This document shows positions 1 to 6,600 of a stretch of 8,747 nt of DNA, piece by piece. Source of the stretch: a bacterium (GTDB lineage: Bacteria; T1Sed10-126); contig PWOD01000123.1 in NCBI GenBank assembly GCA_003557545.1, forward strand, positions 1 to 8,747, in the 5' to 3' direction. The position numbers and the translations under genes are program-made. How positions within the stretch are numbered: the stretch's first letter is position 1; every line of letters begins with the position of its first letter. The notes below the pieces were generated by a model that saw only the letters and a program-made list of their open reading frames with translations, was not told the origin of the DNA and did not search any database.

Positions 1-1154
1 CCCAGGAATCTGGCAAGCTCAAACTGCCGCTGAACATCCAGCGGGTCCAGCTCAAGACTTCTATTAAGCGCACTCAAAGCGGCCTCCGGGAAATTTAACA
101 GACGAATGTTTTCATATTCCCGGTGGAAAAAATCAGCACCCCTCTCCCTGTTTTGACCCCTGAGACCTTCCAGTTGACGGGCTCCCCGGGAGTAATACCA
201 CTGGGCCAAAAGATTATCCGGAGCCGGTTCAAGAAAATCTGACAGAGCAACTAACCGCTCCTCCAGATCGGGTTGTAAAAAAGCTTTGAACCAACGAATG
301 GAATCCGAACTAATATTATTTTCGATCTCTACCAACCGGTCAAAAGCATCCTGCGAATGACCAAACCAGTAATCTGCCCTGGCAAGCTTATAACGGTATT
401 GTTTCTCTGAAACACGGCTAACAAAGGGAGGCGGAGGCACGGGAAAAAGTTCAAGACCGCGCAAAAGAATCTCCCGTGACTGTTCAGTTTGCATGATCTG
501 CGGAGTTTGTGCCAACTCCCAGTGGATCGCAGGATGGTCAGCTTCAGCCAGCAAAAAGTTCATCAACTGCCGATCAAATCTTCCGCGCAATCTAAGTTCG
601 ATCAAGAATAAGTCAAAGACAACCCAGGGATTTTCCGGTGCCCTGAGACGGGCGGAATTATTGGCCGAACGAGCGTTAATAAAATCATCGGTCTCAATAT
701 AAATCCGCGTCATAAAATGGAATGGTTCCCAACTGATTCGATCTCGTTGTTGAAACTTCTGAGCCCAGTCCAGAGCCGAATCAAAACTATCCTGAAGAAA
801 ATAAAGGCGGGAAGCATGACGGGCTGCAACAGCAGTCCCCGGCTGAAGTTTTTCATAACGTTCAAGAGCCTGATCGGCCGTTTCCCATTGTTCCAGTTCA
901 ATTGCTGTTCTGAGCAAACCAAGAGCTGTTTGAGCATCATCCCAACGGGCTGAAAAACCACGTTGATATGTCAAAAAAGCTTCCTGATACTGATTGTTCT
1001 GCTCATACTCAAGGGCTACCTGATAATCAGAGGAAAAAACTATCCCGGGAATAAAGAGAATAAAACCAATCGCCAGGATTAGACTATTTTTAAAAACTGA
1101 TTTAATTTTCCAGGTAGGAAAAGTAGCTTTCACAGTCACTTTGCTCACCCGCAT
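1..1154 (-). CDS. Exported TPR-like repeat protein, 3' end outside window
   Basis: One reading frame stays open from about 1154 to the left edge, giving about 384 codons without a stop. The N-terminus is lysine-rich (KIKSVFKN), followed by a hydrophobic stretch (SLILAIGFILFIPGIVFS) at residues 24-41 and a plausible signal-peptidase site near FSS/DYQ. The mature part therefore probably acts in the periplasm or at the envelope. It is rich in paired helices of TPR type, for example YQVALEYEQNNQYQEAF just after the signal and FPEAALSALNRSLELDP near the visible end; most units are degenerate. No catalytic motif is visible. The ATG at 1154 overlaps the end of the upstream ATPase gene by 10 bases, and in-frame GTG codons at 1148, 1139 and 1133 are alternatives. 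No good Shine-Dalgarno precedes the ATG, so translational coupling is likely. Coding and export are well supported; function is unknown. Confidence 0.82.
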   Translation of the reverse strand, partial: MRVSKVTVKATFPTWKIKSVFKNSLILAIGFILFIPGIVFSSDYQVALEYEQNNQYQEAFLTYQRGFSARWDDAQTALGLLRTAIELEQWETADQALERYEKLQPGTAVAARHASRLYFLQDSFDSALDWAQKFQQRDRISWEPFHFMTRIYIETDDFINARSANNSARLRAPENPWVVFDLFLIELRLRGRFDRQLMNFLLAEADHPAIHWELAQTPQIMQTEQSREILLRGLELFPVPPPPFVSRVSEKQYRYKLARADYWFGHSQDAFDRLVEIENNISSDSIRWFKAFLQPDLEERLVALSDFLEPAPDNLLAQWYYSRGARQLEGLRGQNRERGADFFHREYENIRLLNFPEAALSALNRSLELDPLDVQRQFELARFL

Positions 1155-2833
1155 GGAGGATTAATTGATTCAAAAAAATCTTCCCTGAATGTGGCCCGGA
1201 AGATCTCTTCAACCGAAGTCAAACCAGAGATGACCTTCTCTGCGCCCTTTTCGCGCAAAGTCGGAAGTTGTAGATCTCTTACCACCTGCTGATAAGCACA
1301 ATACGGTTCATCATTGAGGATACATGATCTCAAAGCATCATTAACCGGTAAAAGCTGAAAGATTGCTGTACGTCCCGAATAGCCGGCCTGAGAACCATCT
1401 GCCGTAGGCTGATAACAGGTTGCTCCTTCTGGCAAGCCCAGCCGTTTCAATTCAGTCTGTGTCGGCTGATATTCCTCCCGGTTCTCAGGGTTAAGGCAAC
1501 GAACCAACCGTTGAGCAATCACTCCGACCAGCGAATTTGCCAGCTGAAAACGATCAATACCCCGGGTTTTAGCAAGACTAAACACGGCATCGATAGCATT
1601 GTCCGCATAATATGTACTGATCAATTTTCGCCCGGTCGCCGCCGCATAGAGAGCAGCGCGCGCAACCCGTGGTTCTCCCATCTCCCCAACTGCCAGTATG
1701 TCAGGATCTGTTTTAACTGCCTCATAAATAAGATTCGACTGATATTTTGGCGAATCACCCTGCGCTTCAAGCTGTGTACAAAAATCCAGATGGTATTCAA
1801 CTGGATTTTCAACAGTTATTATTGTGTTTGGTGTATCGGAAAAATATTTAAGTGTGGCGTAGAGCGAGGTGGTCTTTCCACTGTCAGCCGGACCGGTGAA
1901 CAGAACCAATCCGCGAGGAGCTGATAAAAACCCTTCAAGAGTAGAAAGATCCTGCATTTCAAACCCGAGGTCGATAATATTTCGCTGATAATTAGTCCCC
2001 CGACAGATCCGGGCTGTAATTTTTTCACCAAATCTTGTTTCCGTATATCGCAATCGAAAAATAACCTTTTCCTCACCATACTCGGCGCTAAAAAATCGAT
2101 AATTACTGTCCTTCCCGGCCGATTTTTCTGCAAGCAAATCAAACCGTGAACTTACCGAGTCATGAATTCTAGCGGGGATATCAGTATAATGACGACCAAC
2201 ACCGTCAACTCTAAAAAGAATCTGAGTATAGTTCTCATAAGGATTGATATGAACAGTCGAAGCATTGCGTTTCAGCGCATCGGAAATAATTTTGTTAACA
2301 ACCTGGACAGCAGGGGCTTTATTGCCCTGTTGATCGGTATTAATGATCTGTTCGGAACCTTTTAATTTGACTGCTTTGTTCGGCTGGCTTTTATGCGAAG
2401 TCGAATAAATCTGCTGAATAGACTGATCGATCTGGGTGGGTCGTGAAATAACCGGTTCAACCTCAAAACCAGTCAGCTGTTCAAGATCATCGATAACAAT
2501 AATATCCAGGGGATCAACCATAGCAACCGTGAGAATATTATTTTCCAGGGAAACCGGTAAGACCTGATATCTTTCGGCCTGCTGTTTGGAAAGTTTCTGA
2601 AAGGCATTACGCTGGATTGGATAACTGTCAAGATTGACCAGTGGAACACCGGTCTGGCGGCTAATAAATTCAGCCAGCTCCGATTCTGTAAGCCAGCCCT
2701 TTTCCAGCAGAATGGTGCCCAGTTTCTTAGAAGATTTTTTCTGTAGCTCCAGAGCTTTTTTCAACTGATCAGGTTCAATAATTTCCTCATCCAGCAAAAT
2801 CTCGCCCAGCTTCTGATTTAACTTCTTAACCAT
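1145..2833 (-). CDS. Degenerate GspE/PilB-like secretion ATPase
   Basis: The protein has 562 residues, the usual length for type II secretion GspE or type IV pilus PilB ATPases, which are cytoplasmic motors at the inner membrane. The N-terminus (about 8-145) is an MshEN-like domain with two related blocks, KLGEILL and KLGTILL. The ATPase core starts near residue 175. Walker A (GPADSGKT, 314-321) is intact, and Walker B (DPDILAVGE, 376-384) keeps its acidic residues. Several hallmarks have changed: the Asp box usually written EDPVEY is ENPVEY (342-347), the His box around LHTND is YYADN (408-412), and the two CxxC pairs of the zinc motif are gone, leaving single cysteines at 446 and 473. The GYSGRTAIFQLL block (484-495) is conserved. 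The Shine-Dalgarno GGTGAT overlaps the stop of the preceding yggU. No pilin, GspF or secretin gene is in view. Family is firm; motor activity is uncertain. Confidence 0.9.
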   Translation of the reverse strand: MVKKLNQKLGEILLDEEIIEPDQLKKALELQKKSSKKLGTILLEKGWLTESELAEFISRQTGVPLVNLDSYPIQRNAFQKLSKQQAERYQVLPVSLENNILTVAMVDPLDIIVIDDLEQLTGFEVEPVISRPTQIDQSIQQIYSTSHKSQPNKAVKLKGSEQIINTDQQGNKAPAVQVVNKIISDALKRNASTVHINPYENYTQILFRVDGVGRHYTDIPARIHDSVSSRFDLLAEKSAGKDSNYRFFSAEYGEEKVIFRLRYTETRFGEKITARICRGTNYQRNIIDLGFEMQDLSTLEGFLSAPRGLVLFTGPADSGKTTSLYATLKYFSDTPNTIITVENPVEYHLDFCTQLEAQGDSPKYQSNLIYEAVKTDPDILAVGEMGEPRVARAALYAAATGRKLISTYYADNAIDAVFSLAKTRGIDRFQLANSLVGVIAQRLVRCLNPENREEYQPTQTELKRLGLPEGATCYQPTADGSQAGYSGRTAIFQLLPVNDALRSCILNDEPYCAYQQVVRDLQLPTLREKGAEKVISGLTSVEEIFRATFREDFFESINPPCG

Positions 2834-2839
2834 AATTAA

Positions 2840-3118
2840 TCACCATTTAAGTTCATTAAGACGTCTGACCAACGTTTCTCGATTTAAATTTCTCATAAGT
2901 ACGGTTTTATATTCACTATGTTCACCACGTTCAATCTCAATATCTTTACGGGCGACTCCAAATTTACTGGCCAGCAGGGTCAACAGCTGCTGGTTGGCCT
3001 TTCCGTCTTCGGCCCGGGCTGTAAGATTAACTTTAAGATGATCAGAGCGCCAGCGCATACTGGTCTGGCTTGTACCGGGATTCACCTTAACCTCCATCCT
3101 GTAAGTCAGACTCTTCAC
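2840..3118 (-). CDS. yggU: DUF167/YggU family protein
   Basis: A 92-residue protein of the small DUF167 (YggU) family, whose biochemical function is not established. Family features are VKVNPGTSQ near the N-terminus, LKVNLTARAEDGKAN in the middle (usually LKVRVTAPPVDGKAN) and the IEIERGEHSEYKTVL block (usually a SGxxSRxK motif). I chose the GTG at 3118 because AGGGGG (3131-3126) sits 7 bases before it; an ATG at 3097 would give 85 residues but lacks a spaced ribosome binding site. The gene overlaps the end of divIVA by 32 bases and ends 6 bases before the ATPase gene. Association with divIVA, proC and yggS clusters is common in bacteria, but what this protein contributes is not known. Confidence 0.88.
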   Translation of the reverse strand: MKSLTYRMEVKVNPGTSQTSMRWRSDHLKVNLTARAEDGKANQQLLTLLASKFGVARKDIEIERGEHSEYKTVLMRNLNRETLVRRLNELKW

Positions 3119-3560
3119 TTTCTAACCCCCTGACGAACGCTTCGATCTCTTCCGACAACCTCAACAACCGTTCACGTGCCTTACGACGTTCAGCCTGCAG
3201 CCCAACCTGCTCCTGACGAATCTGATCAGATTCCTGCAGGGCTGCCTGTCTGATCTGCCGGGCTTCTTCCCGGGCCTTTTGTTTGATACCGTTGGCCTCA
3301 ATATGGGCCTCCTCACGGACCTGTTCTGAAAGCTTTTGAGCTGTTTCAACAAAAGCTTTTACCTGATCTTCCTGATCTTTAAGCTGATCACGCTGGCCAC
3401 GAAGCCGTTTGACATCAGCCTTAGTATCAGCCAGTTGATCCTTCAAACTCTGCATTCTGTCAGCAATCTGCTCAAGAAACTGGTTAACTTCCCGGGGAGT
3501 GAACCCACGAAAAGCGGTGCTGAACTCTTTATTAATAATATCAATTGGTTCCAGTGGCAA
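3087..3560 (-). CDS. divIVA: DivIVA-family polar/division scaffold protein
   Basis: The N-terminal 35 residues match the DivIVA membrane-targeting domain: PLEPIDIINKEF followed by FRGFTPREVNQFLEQI, with the Phe-Arg-Gly turn and the EVxxFL motif. Residues from about 30 to 145 are an almost uninterrupted charged coiled coil rich in Glu, Gln, Lys and Arg. At 157 residues it is of normal length for the family. DivIVA proteins bind curved membrane at poles and septa and recruit partners for division, cell wall growth or chromosome positioning; which partner applies here cannot be read from sequence. The start codon is TTG at 3560, supported by AAGGAG (3575-3570) 9 bases upstream, inside the last codons of proC. 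The proC stop is only 6 bases away, so coupling is likely. Confidence 0.92.
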   Translation of the reverse strand: MPLEPIDIINKEFSTAFRGFTPREVNQFLEQIADRMQSLKDQLADTKADVKRLRGQRDQLKDQEDQVKAFVETAQKLSEQVREEAHIEANGIKQKAREEARQIRQAALQESDQIRQEQVGLQAERRKARERLLRLSEEIEAFVRGLESEESDLQDGG

Positions 3561-3566
3561 CCTGAA

Positions 3567-4376
3567 TCACTCCTTTTCCAAGAGACGAGACTTCTGATGG
3601 GCCCGATTTACTGCTTCAACAATCGACCCCTTAAAACCTACGAGGTCAAGATATTTAAGGGCCTCAACAGTCGTCCCTCCGGGAGACGATACCTGTTCAC
3701 GCAACTGAGCGAAGCTCTCGTCGCCTGCACGAGCCAGCTCAACTGCTCCGGCCATTGTTTCGAGAGCTGTTTTGTTGGCAATTTGAGGTTTCAACCCAAG
3801 ATAAACCCCGGCCTGTTTTAAGCTTTCTAAAAAATAAAATATATAGGCTGGTCCAGAGCCGGCCAGTGCTGTCACAGCGTCAAGCTGAGATTCAGCGATG
3901 ATTTCAACCTCGCCTACCGCATCAAAAATTTTAACCGCCAGCCCGGTCAGACTATCGGACCCACTGTCCGGTTCGGCGGCCAGGAAGGTTAATCCCTTAC
4001 CTACCCTGGCCGGAGTATTGGGCATAGCCCGTAAAACTATTGTCTGCTGATCAACCATAGAGTTAATTTTATCAGTACTGACACCCGCTGCGATTGAAAT
4101 AATACCAGTAATTGAGTCAACTGTTATTTCACCACAAACATCAGTTAAATCAGCCGGTTTAACCGCCAGCAGAAGGACATCAACAGCCTTACAAAGATCG
4201 GCTATTGAAGCCGCTGTAAGCAGATCATGAGTATCAGCAAATTTTTCAAGTTTTTCACTATCAATATCATAAACCACCAGTTTTGAACGAGACCACCCGG
4301 CCTCAACAATACCACTCACAATGGCGGTTCCCATGTTGCCCAATCCAACAACTCCCAGGGAAACGGCAGAACTCAT
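3567..4376 (-). CDS. proC: Pyrroline-5-carboxylate reductase
   Basis: ProC catalyses the last step of proline synthesis, reducing 1-pyrroline-5-carboxylate with NAD(P)H in the cytoplasm. The 269 residues fit the family length. Visible signatures are the Rossmann dinucleotide loop GVVGLGNMG (8-16), AVKP (71-74), the substrate-region MPNTPARVG (118-126), AGSGPAYIF (172-180) and SPGGTT (231-236). All key motifs are intact, so it should be active. The ATG at 4376 has a strong ribosome binding site, GGGAGGT (4391-4385), 8 bases upstream. The 68-base gap before it is the largest in this operon and shows no convincing promoter or terminator. The gene ends 6 bases before divIVA. Confidence 0.97.
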   Translation of the reverse strand: MSSAVSLGVVGLGNMGTAIVSGIVEAGWSRSKLVVYDIDSEKLEKFADTHDLLTAASIADLCKAVDVLLLAVKPADLTDVCGEITVDSITGIISIAAGVSTDKINSMVDQQTIVLRAMPNTPARVGKGLTFLAAEPDSGSDSLTGLAVKIFDAVGEVEIIAESQLDAVTALAGSGPAYIFYFLESLKQAGVYLGLKPQIANKTALETMAGAVELARAGDESFAQLREQVSSPGGTTVEALKYLDLVGFKGSIVEAVNRAHQKSRLLEKE

Positions 4377-4444
4377 GTTTTTTTACCTCCCTCTACCCTG
4401 AATTAATCGATCAACTATTTTTACCTTGATAATATTTGAATCCA

Positions 4445-5146
4445 TCAATCTCTTTCACCGAAAAATAACCGTCCCAGCCGTAAAATGGTTGCATCTTCTT
4501 TGATGGCTATCTGATAGTCATTCGTCATCCCCATCGACAGCTCAGGTAAAGCTATATCGAACTTTTCGGCCAAACCATCTCTCAGAGTCCGGCATCCGGC
4601 GAAAGTTTTTCTGATAACCGACTTATCATCTGTCCACGGAGCCATGGTCATCAAACCTACAGGCCACAAATGTTCAGAGTTAAGAACTGCCTCCAACAGA
4701 GCCGGGGCTTTTTCCGGTTCAATACCATACTTGGAATTCTCACCACTGATATTTACCTGGAGTAAAATCTTTTGAACCGGATCGTTGGCGGTCTGTCTAC
4801 GGTTAAACTCATCGACCAATGAATGACGGTCAAAACTATGTATTAAATCAAATTCACCGATTATTTTTTTAACTTTTTTCGACTGAAGGTGGCCCACCAT
4901 ATGCCAGTTTGCCGAGGCTGCAGGATGTTCGGAAAGAGCCTGCCGTTTTTCTAAATATTCAGCCACACGATTCTCACCAAAAGTTCTAAAACCAAATTCC
5001 CAGGCTGTTCGTACAAGCTGGTAGTCAAACCCTTTTGTCACAGGTAAAACCAACAGTTCATCAATGTCACGGTCAGACTTTTCACAATCTTCCGCAATCT
5101 TTTCAAGAACCGCTTCCCAGTGCTGAAGATCACAACAGGGTTCCAT
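4445..5146 (-). CDS. yggS: YggS/PLPBP family pyridoxal-phosphate homeostasis protein
   Basis: A 233-residue single-domain PLP-binding protein of the YggS/YBL036C/PROSC family. Members bind pyridoxal 5'-phosphate on a TIM barrel and affect vitamin B6 and amino/keto acid balance, without a known reaction. Signatures are VTKGF with the PLP lysine at 38, FGENR (56-60), WHMVGHLQSKK (81-91), LIHSFD (101-106), QVNISGENSKYG (130-141), GLMTMAP (164-170) and LSMGMTNDYQIAI (203-215), ending in LRLGRLFFG. The family usually has VSK at the PLP lysine and MSGD/MSxD in the late motif; here these are VTK and MTND, which are mild changes. ATG at 5146 follows the pgeF stop by 2 bases, with AAGAGGGA (5159-5152) inside the end of pgeF, implying translational coupling. 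Confidence 0.96.
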   Translation of the reverse strand: MEPCCDLQHWEAVLEKIAEDCEKSDRDIDELLVLPVTKGFDYQLVRTAWEFGFRTFGENRVAEYLEKRQALSEHPAASANWHMVGHLQSKKVKKIIGEFDLIHSFDRHSLVDEFNRRQTANDPVQKILLQVNISGENSKYGIEPEKAPALLEAVLNSEHLWPVGLMTMAPWTDDKSVIRKTFAGCRTLRDGLAEKFDIALPELSMGMTNDYQIAIKEDATILRLGRLFFGERD

Positions 5147-5148
5147 AA

Positions 5149-5958
5149 TTATCCCTCTTCTTTGAAGATCCAGCTAATGTTTCTCTCTTTTGTCTTCGAC
5201 ATCCGGTAACTGAACAGTGGAATTTCTCCGGTTGTTCCGGTTGAACCGGGGAAAATATAGAATTTTCGGATTTTCTCAGAAAAACCACTCAATTGATAAC
5301 GAAGAAACTTTATGAGATCAAAAAATATCTCCGTCTCTTTCTGATGAAAAATTTGCAGTTCAAGAAGCCGATCAAATGAGCAGCCGGCCAACTCAAGAAC
5401 CCGACCAATCAACTCCCCACCAACCCGATAATTTTCAGAACTTATCCCCGGACCGACTAAGATCTCTACCAGATCCGATTTTGGGAAAAAATCCTCTAAA
5501 ACTCGAGGAACAATATTTTGACAAAGCCCACGCCATCCGGCGTGAACAAGAGCCCAGCGGGTATCTTTAGAGTTTTTAATAAAAACCGGCAAACAATCGG
5601 CAGTCTTTATTAAAAGAGCTAATCCGGGTTGATCAGTTACCAGACCATCGACACCAAGATGGCAGGCCGAAGGGCCCGCCACCTGATTGACAACTGAATT
5701 GTGTATCTGCTCAGCCTGATGATACTCGGAGCAGAGAAAATTTTCCAGCAACCGGTTTAACAGCTGTGGCCGGTCAAACCTTCCACCCAGATCAGCTGTC
5801 TCTGCAGTAGTCTGACCGAGTGAGAAGCCTGGCCATAACTGATACTCAATGGTTGTCCATGAGCCTCTTGATTTAAGTCTGTATTCAACCGCCTCAGCTG
5901 CAAGCAGAGACTGATCTGAACAGCTCCCCTCGCTGTTCAACAAACTATCTTCTGGCAA
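5149..5958 (-). CDS. pgeF: PgeF/YfiH/YlmD family multicopper-fold protein
   Basis: A 269-residue protein of the DUF152 family, variously named polyphenol oxidase, laccase-domain protein, purine nucleoside phosphorylase, or PgeF, which in E. coli limits peptidoglycan editing errors. The three metal-ligand positions expected for the family are present: His86 in EQIHN, Cys122 in KTADCLP and His139 in VHAGWRG. Other matches are DGLVTDQPGLALL (104-116), a GPGIS..NYRVG block (169-180) and a C-terminal LFSYRMS (248-254). The N-terminal half is more divergent than usual, although WPGFSLGQT at about 42-50 takes the place of the family's HGFSTR start. The start is TTG at 5958, the first possible start after an in-frame TAG at 5967-5965, and there is only a weak GTGGTAG-like site upstream. 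It is the first gene of the seven-gene run. Confidence 0.92.
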   Translation of the reverse strand: MPEDSLLNSEGSCSDQSLLAAEAVEYRLKSRGSWTTIEYQLWPGFSLGQTTAETADLGGRFDRPQLLNRLLENFLCSEYHQAEQIHNSVVNQVAGPSACHLGVDGLVTDQPGLALLIKTADCLPVFIKNSKDTRWALVHAGWRGLCQNIVPRVLEDFFPKSDLVEILVGPGISSENYRVGGELIGRVLELAGCSFDRLLELQIFHQKETEIFFDLIKFLRYQLSGFSEKIRKFYIFPGSTGTTGEIPLFSYRMSKTKERNISWIFKEEG

Positions 5959-5981
5959 ATCTATCTACCACAACAAACTCT

Positions 5982-6009
5982 ATTATAGCTCGAATTAGAG
6001 AGAAGTTAA
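5982..6009 (-). promoter_or_regulatory. Candidate sigma70-type promoter for the pgeF operon
   Basis: On the minus strand TTAACT (6009-6004) and a perfect TATAAT (5987-5982) are separated by 16 bases. The -35 element overlaps the TAA stop of the ylbF-like gene, and the predicted start of transcription would lie about 15-20 bases before the pgeF TTG codon. The -10 match is strong and the position sensible in a 47-base gap; the -35 match is only four of six. Read-through from the upstream genes is still possible, as no terminator is visible. Confidence 0.5.
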
Positions 6010-6374
6010 ATTTCAATTATTTTAGAATCCTGCCCCTCAGAAATCCCCTGTTGAATATATTGGTTAACCTGCTGGATAAGATTGTTAAAATTAGTTTGAG
6101 CTGCCATGTACTGTTGGAAACGAGGTTTTCTTTCCAACTCTTTAGTTAATTCCTGAATCTCCTGTTTTTTCTCCTCTTCAAGCTCTTTACCCGCTTGCAG
6201 GCTTGTCAGTGCAGTCTGCTGAAGCTTACTAAGCCGTTCATACAGCTCATCAGTATCCTCATCATCACGCAGATTTTCCTCAGCACGTTCAAGCGCTTTT
6301 GAGCGATCCGACTGGCCTATTGCCCGACCTAATTTTTTAGCTCTTTCTTCAATTTTTTGTTGATTAATCTCCAT
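6006..6374 (-). CDS. YlbF/YmcA family protein
   Basis: A 122-residue, all-helical, highly charged protein that fits the Com_YlbF family. The first helix carries KIEERAKKLGRAIGQSD; a middle segment has DELYERLSKLQQ; then EEEKKQEIQELTKELERKP leads into the typical late motif RFQQYMAAQTNFNNLIQQVNQYI (about 85-107), which corresponds to the family pattern of a hydrophobic Y-x-x-A-x-x-x-F-x-x-L-x-x-x-V helix. In Bacillus, YlbF, YmcA and YaaT form a complex with RNase Y that affects RNA processing, competence and biofilm formation; whether that role applies here is unknown. ATG at 6374 has a strong AGGAG (6389-6385) 10 bases upstream. It ends 47 bases before pgeF and probably has its own promoter. 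Confidence 0.82.
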   Translation of the reverse strand: MEINQQKIEERAKKLGRAIGQSDRSKALERAEENLRDDEDTDELYERLSKLQQTALTSLQAGKELEEEKKQEIQELTKELERKPRFQQYMAAQTNFNNLIQQVNQYIQQGISEGQDSKIIEI

Positions 6375-6397
6375 CAGTTATTCACTCCTAAATAGTT

Positions 6398-6429
6398 ATT
6401 ATAGATTCAAACTTGATCAAACCGGTCAA
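6398..6429 (-). promoter_or_regulatory. Candidate promoter region of the ylbF-like gene
   Basis: A perfect TATAAT lies at 6403-6398 on the minus strand, 23 bases before the ATG and just ahead of the ribosome binding site. The best -35 candidate, TTGACC at 6429-6424, is 20 bases away, longer than the optimal 16-18, so the pair is weak. Between them lie two adjacent palindromes, ACCGGT (6421-6426) and TTGATCAA (6413-6420), which might bind a regulator. The -35 abuts the stop codon of the preceding small ORF. Confidence 0.3.
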
Positions 6430-6600
6430 TCATCTGATTTTAAGCTTCCCACGAGCTATTTCAACAGCCCATGCTACAGTTAGATACAATAACAGAATTG
6501 ATAATATTTTGCAAACAGAGCGGAAAAAATAGCCTGAATGAAAAACCACCCCTGAAGAAAAATCTGCTGCAGCAATATTTTTAAATTCTATTGCTGACAT
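6430..6600 (-). CDS. Small single-pass membrane protein candidate (56 aa)
   Basis: A short frame starts at ATG 6600, overlaps the end of mutM by 13 bases in another frame, and ends in TGA at 6432-6430. The predicted product has a polar N-terminus, then a hydrophobic segment KILSILLLYLTVAWAVEIA (about residues 31-49) flanked by Arg/Lys (RSVCK before, RGKLKIR after), as expected for one membrane helix with a basic end. It fills most of the 213-base space between mutM and the YlbF-family gene, which otherwise has no gene. No clear Shine-Dalgarno precedes the ATG, so translation would depend on coupling to mutM; a GTG at residue 18, preceded by an AGGG-like site, is another possible start. I do not recognise a family. 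Its reality rests on open frame, composition and position only. Confidence 0.45.
   Translation of the reverse strand: MSAIEFKNIAAADFSSGVVFHSGYFFRSVCKILSILLLYLTVAWAVEIARGKLKIR

Noticed and set aside
493-961. Three ORFs of 69-83 codons on both strands inside the left 1 kb.
   Set aside because: They are out-of-frame or antisense to the continuous minus-strand TPR frame, which spans the whole region with a signal peptide and repeats.
1511-2365. Plus- and minus-strand ORFs of 63-137 codons within the ATPase gene.
   Set aside because: All are shadows of the well-supported GspE/PilB-like frame and show no family features.
3336-3821. A 161-codon plus-strand ORF opposite divIVA and proC.
   Set aside because: It lies antisense to two genes with clear family motifs, and its translation looks like a mirrored frame without recognisable domains.
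4377-4444. The yggS-proC gap considered for an internal promoter or terminator.
   Set aside because: I found only a strong ribosome binding site for proC and a small ATCGAT palindrome; no -35/-10 pair with sensible spacing and no stem with T-run.
5376-5570. A 64-codon plus-strand ORF opposite pgeF.
   Set aside because: It is antisense to conserved PgeF sequence and has no supporting ribosome binding site or motif.
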